DNA of 8,348 nt from Butyrivibrio sp. UBA3740. GTDB taxonomy: Bacteria; Bacillota; Clostridia; Lachnospirales; Lachnospiraceae. Below are positions 6,189 through 8,348 of this stretch, piece by piece (within the stretch, counting starts at the first letter, position 1; the number at the start of each line of letters is the position of its first letter). The notes under the pieces are model-generated. The model did not search any database and was not told where the DNA came from. It saw only the letters and a program-made list of their open reading frames with translations. A program made the position numbers and the translations under genes. Location: assembly GCA_002372465.1 (NCBI GenBank), contig DFGW01000087.1, forward strand, positions 1 through 8,348, written 5' to 3'.

Positions 6189-8348
6189 ATGAAGAATACC
6201 ATCTTTTTAAGAATCTGCGCTGTATTACTTTCAATATGTACAGTAGTGTGCAGTGTTACGGCAGTGCAGATCGTCAAAGTTTATGCTGAGGAAGGCGGAG
6301 ACTACGAGGAAAGTGACAGCCAGCTCCTTGGTGATTACAACGATGATTATCAGGATGACTGGGGGGATGAACCGGAGCCTTATGTGGAACCGGAGCCCGA
6401 GCCCGAGCCGGAGCCTGAACCACAGCCTCAGCCTGATCCTGAGCCCGATCCTTTTGATTATAATCTGGCCTGCTATACACCAAGTATTTCCTTTGGCCAG
6501 GTGGAGAAGGGCAGCATTGTTCAGGCCAAGCAGTTTTCAATCGTGAATGTTGGATCAACTACTTTTCCTCTTACATGGGAAGAGATTGATCAGTATACTG
6601 CTTTCGATATCGGAACAATTACACCGGATCTGACAATTGAACCAGGTGAGTCAGTGGTTTTCTCTATTGCCCCTTATGATGATTTACAGCCGGGAACCTA
6701 TGTTGCCAGCTATACATTCTTTTCAGCCAATGATTACAGAAGGCATCACACAGCAAGAGTTGATGTCACAGTTACAGTAAAGGACAGCTCTCCCTATATT
6801 GAGAGCGTTGAGATCACTCCGGGAGCAGTGACAATTCCTGCAGGTAAGTCATATCAGTTTGAGGTTACCGTTGCAGGTGGCTACGATTTTGATCCTTCAG
6901 TGTTCTGGTCCACAACAGGTAACACCAGTGCATCAACCACAATCAGTTCATCAGGAAAGCTTTCAGTATCTCCTACAGAGTCATCGAGCTCATTCCTGGT
7001 TATTGCAACCTCCAAGCAGGATCCTTCAAAGGTGGACAGGGCTGTCATAACAGTTACCTCTGTTGACTATATAGTAAGCGTAAAGGCTGACCCTTCAAAC
7101 GGCGGAGCAGTTGCCGGAGGAGGTTCTGTAAGGTCGGGAGACAGCTGCAGAGTTTCTGCATCCCCCAATAATAACTTTGTATTTTCCGGATGGTATGAGA
7201 ACGGCAATCTGCTTTCCACAAGCGGACAGCTGACTCTGGATAATATATCCGCTGACAGAAATCTGGTGGCAAAGTTCCAGAGACAGACCTGCTACGTTAA
7301 GACAAGTGTCAACAACGGAGATGGCGGAACCATTACAAAGAGCGCATCTGTACCTTACGGCGGCAAGATGACCATTACTGCCAAGGCAAAGGATGGCTAT
7401 GTGTTTGCAGGTTTTGTTGAGAACAAGAAGACCATTAGCAATTCTTCTTCCCTCGAACTTAACAATATAACTTCAGACAGAAACATCACAGCGGTATTTA
7501 ACAGAGCAAAGTGCAACGTCAACGTTTCTGTATATCCGCAGGATACAGGTAAGTACGAAGGCGCCGGAACCTATAATAAGGGTTCCAAGGTTGAGCTTAA
7601 AGCTCAGGCCTATGACGGATATGAGTTCCAGGGATGGTCCATAAACGGACAGATCGTTTCTAAGGATTCAAAGTACGTCATTGACGGCATCAAAAATGAT
7701 GTCAACATTGTGGCCAACTTCATGAAGAAGAATGCTACAACCTACAAGCTTGTTTCAGGTATCGCCAATGCAGGCGGAAGTATTGTTCCTAGTGGAGATT
7801 ATGTGGTAGCTGAAGGCAGTTCCGTTACCTACAACATTGTTCCCCAGGCTGATTACAAGATCACTTCCGTAATCGTTGACGGAAAGAATATCGGAGCTGT
7901 TCAGAGTTACACCTTCAATAATATAAGAGGTGGACACACCATAACAGCAAGCTTTGAGAAAAAGCCTGCACAGGCTCCTGCAAAAGAGGCTACTCCTTCA
8001 AAGAAGAGTACCGGTTCAGGAACAAGCTCAGTTCCTGCAGCCCAGAAGAATGCTGATCAGAAAAAGACCCAGTATAACAAGGATACAGCAGCTGAGGGTG
8101 CGCTTCCGGAGCAGAAGATCGTAGACGGTCAGATTCCTCAGGATGTAACAGAGCTTGAGGGTGAGGACTACGAGGACGACGCAGTTGTTCCTGCTACCGA
8201 TATAGAGGATGAAGGAACTCCTACAACTGGCGGAATCATGGCAAGACATGAGATTGATGAAGAGACGCTCAGGATCCTCATTGATGACGACGCTGTTCTT
8301 CCGATGCTCAGAGAAGCTTTTGAGGAAGGAACACTTCAGATAACAGTC
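6189..8348 (+). CDS. Secreted surface protein with Glu-Pro tract and four InlB-type B repeats (3' end missing)
   Basis: An open frame of 720 codons without a stop to the window edge. The ATG at 6189 follows GAGGGGG (6173-6179) by 9 nt. Order: signal peptide 1-33 (MKNTIFLR, hydrophobic core, V-Y-A cleavage site before EEGG); acidic linker; Glu-Pro/Asp-Pro tract 60-88; a beta-sandwich domain about 95-197 (SISFGQV, FSIVNVGS, IEPGESVVFSI) like ASH/Hydin-type Ig folds; a second Ig-like domain about 203-291 (VEITPGAVTIPAGKSYQF) resembling BIG2. Four tandem repeats of about 72-77 residues follow at 294-366, 368-441, 442-514 and 518-592, each with a GG(x)I/V turn, a G-Y/F-x-F-x-G-W-like core (degenerate in repeat 4) and an ending I-x-x-(D/H)-x-x-(I/L)-x-A-x-F, as in divergent InlB B repeats. 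A Lys/Ser/Thr/Ala linker and an acidic C-terminal stretch (about 636-720) complete the visible part. No sortase signal or anchor is seen because the end is missing. Probable role: adhesion or envelope function; inferred only. Confidence 0.9.
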   Translation, partial: MKNTIFLRICAVLLSICTVVCSVTAVQIVKVYAEEGGDYEESDSQLLGDYNDDYQDDWGDEPEPYVEPEPEPEPEPEPQPQPDPEPDPFDYNLACYTPSISFGQVEKGSIVQAKQFSIVNVGSTTFPLTWEEIDQYTAFDIGTITPDLTIEPGESVVFSIAPYDDLQPGTYVASYTFFSANDYRRHHTARVDVTVTVKDSSPYIESVEITPGAVTIPAGKSYQFEVTVAGGYDFDPSVFWSTTGNTSASTTISSSGKLSVSPTESSSSFLVIATSKQDPSKVDRAVITVTSVDYIVSVKADPSNGGAVAGGGSVRSGDSCRVSASPNNNFVFSGWYENGNLLSTSGQLTLDNISADRNLVAKFQRQTCYVKTSVNNGDGGTITKSASVPYGGKMTITAKAKDGYVFAGFVENKKTISNSSSLELNNITSDRNITAVFNRAKCNVNVSVYPQDTGKYEGAGTYNKGSKVELKAQAYDGYEFQGWSINGQIVSKDSKYVIDGIKNDVNIVANFMKKNATTYKLVSGIANAGGSIVPSGDYVVAEGSSVTYNIVPQADYKITSVIVDGKNIGAVQSYTFNNIRGGHTITASFEKKPAQAPAKEATPSKKSTGSGTSSVPAAQKNADQKKTQYNKDTAAEGALPEQKIVDGQIPQDVTELEGEDYEDDAVVPATDIEDEGTPTTGGIMARHEIDEETLRILIDDDAVLPMLREAFEEGTLQITV
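6366..6452 (+). repeat. Glu-Pro/Asp-Pro codon-level repeat
   Basis: Residues 60-88 of the surface protein are mostly (E/D/Q)-P dipeptides encoded by GAR/GAY/CAG plus CCN. Synonymous codons vary (CCG, CCC, CCT, CCA), so the tract is kept at protein level rather than being a recent nucleotide slippage. It would form a stiff, extended acidic spacer. The local GC rise also creates open minus-strand frames (for example 6274-6558) that are not genes. Confidence 0.8.
7068..7964 (+). repeat. Four tandem InlB-type B repeats (protein level)
   Basis: Copies start near 7068, 7290, 7512 and 7740 at about 222-228-nt spacing. They are diverged at nucleotide level but share GW(Y/S)-N-G-like cores and A-x-F ends. 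Repeats 2 and 3 both begin with Cys (368, 442), and repeat 4 is the most divergent, lacking the GW core. The first three copies look like the usual repeat; the fourth may cap the array. Confidence 0.75.

Noticed and set aside
6216..6251. Lipobox in the signal peptide of the surface protein (Cys17 or Cys21)
   Set aside because: The residue before each Cys is Ile or Val, not Gly/Ala/Ser; a V-Y-A signal peptidase I site fits better.
6274..6558. Minus-strand open frame opposite the Glu-Pro tract
   Set aside because: Low-complexity shadow of the repeat, no ribosome site, and antisense to a well supported secreted protein.

Overview
The window looks like a chromosomal segment from a low-to-mid GC Gram-positive anaerobe, most likely a Lachnospiraceae-type clostridium (Butyrivibrio or a relative). 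This rests on purine-rich ribosome sites (GAGGAGG, AGGAAGG, AAAGGGG), a class-2 OMP decarboxylase, STAS/anti-sigma-like signalling genes and a secreted multi-repeat surface protein. There is no rRNA, tRNA or other marker gene, so the taxonomic call is inference.

Left block (2-3585, all +): the 3' part of a hybrid histidine kinase (HisKA-HATPase-receiver-HPt), a two-receiver response regulator with no output domain, and pyrF (orotidine 5'-phosphate decarboxylase). The gaps are 27 and 20 nt with no terminator between the genes, so they can be one transcript. Kinase and regulator together form a complete His-Asp-His-Asp phosphorelay without a DNA-binding end point.

Middle block (3586-5235, +): a 76-nt spacer with a candidate promoter leads to a 402-residue protein made of two diverged copies of an RsbW/SpoIIAB-like fold. 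Both copies keep the N-box glutamate but have lost the Mg-binding asparagine and the glycine boxes. A STAS-domain anti-anti-sigma-like protein follows 20 nt later. The pair ends at a strong hairpin with A and T tracts on either side, which can stop transcription from both directions. This pair is the least ordinary part of the window: it resembles a partner-switching module whose kinase half appears unable to bind ATP, with no sigma factor or PP2C phosphatase nearby.

Right block (5248-8348): a minus-strand polytopic membrane protein of unknown function, starting at TTG, converges on that terminator. An AT-rich divergent spacer of 176 nt, with an inverted repeat carrying two opposed TATAAT boxes, separates it from a large plus-strand secreted protein. 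That protein has a signal peptide, a Glu-Pro tract, two beta-sandwich-like domains, four InlB-type B repeats and an acidic linker, and it runs off the right edge after 720 codons. No mobile elements, CRISPR arrays or structural RNAs were seen.
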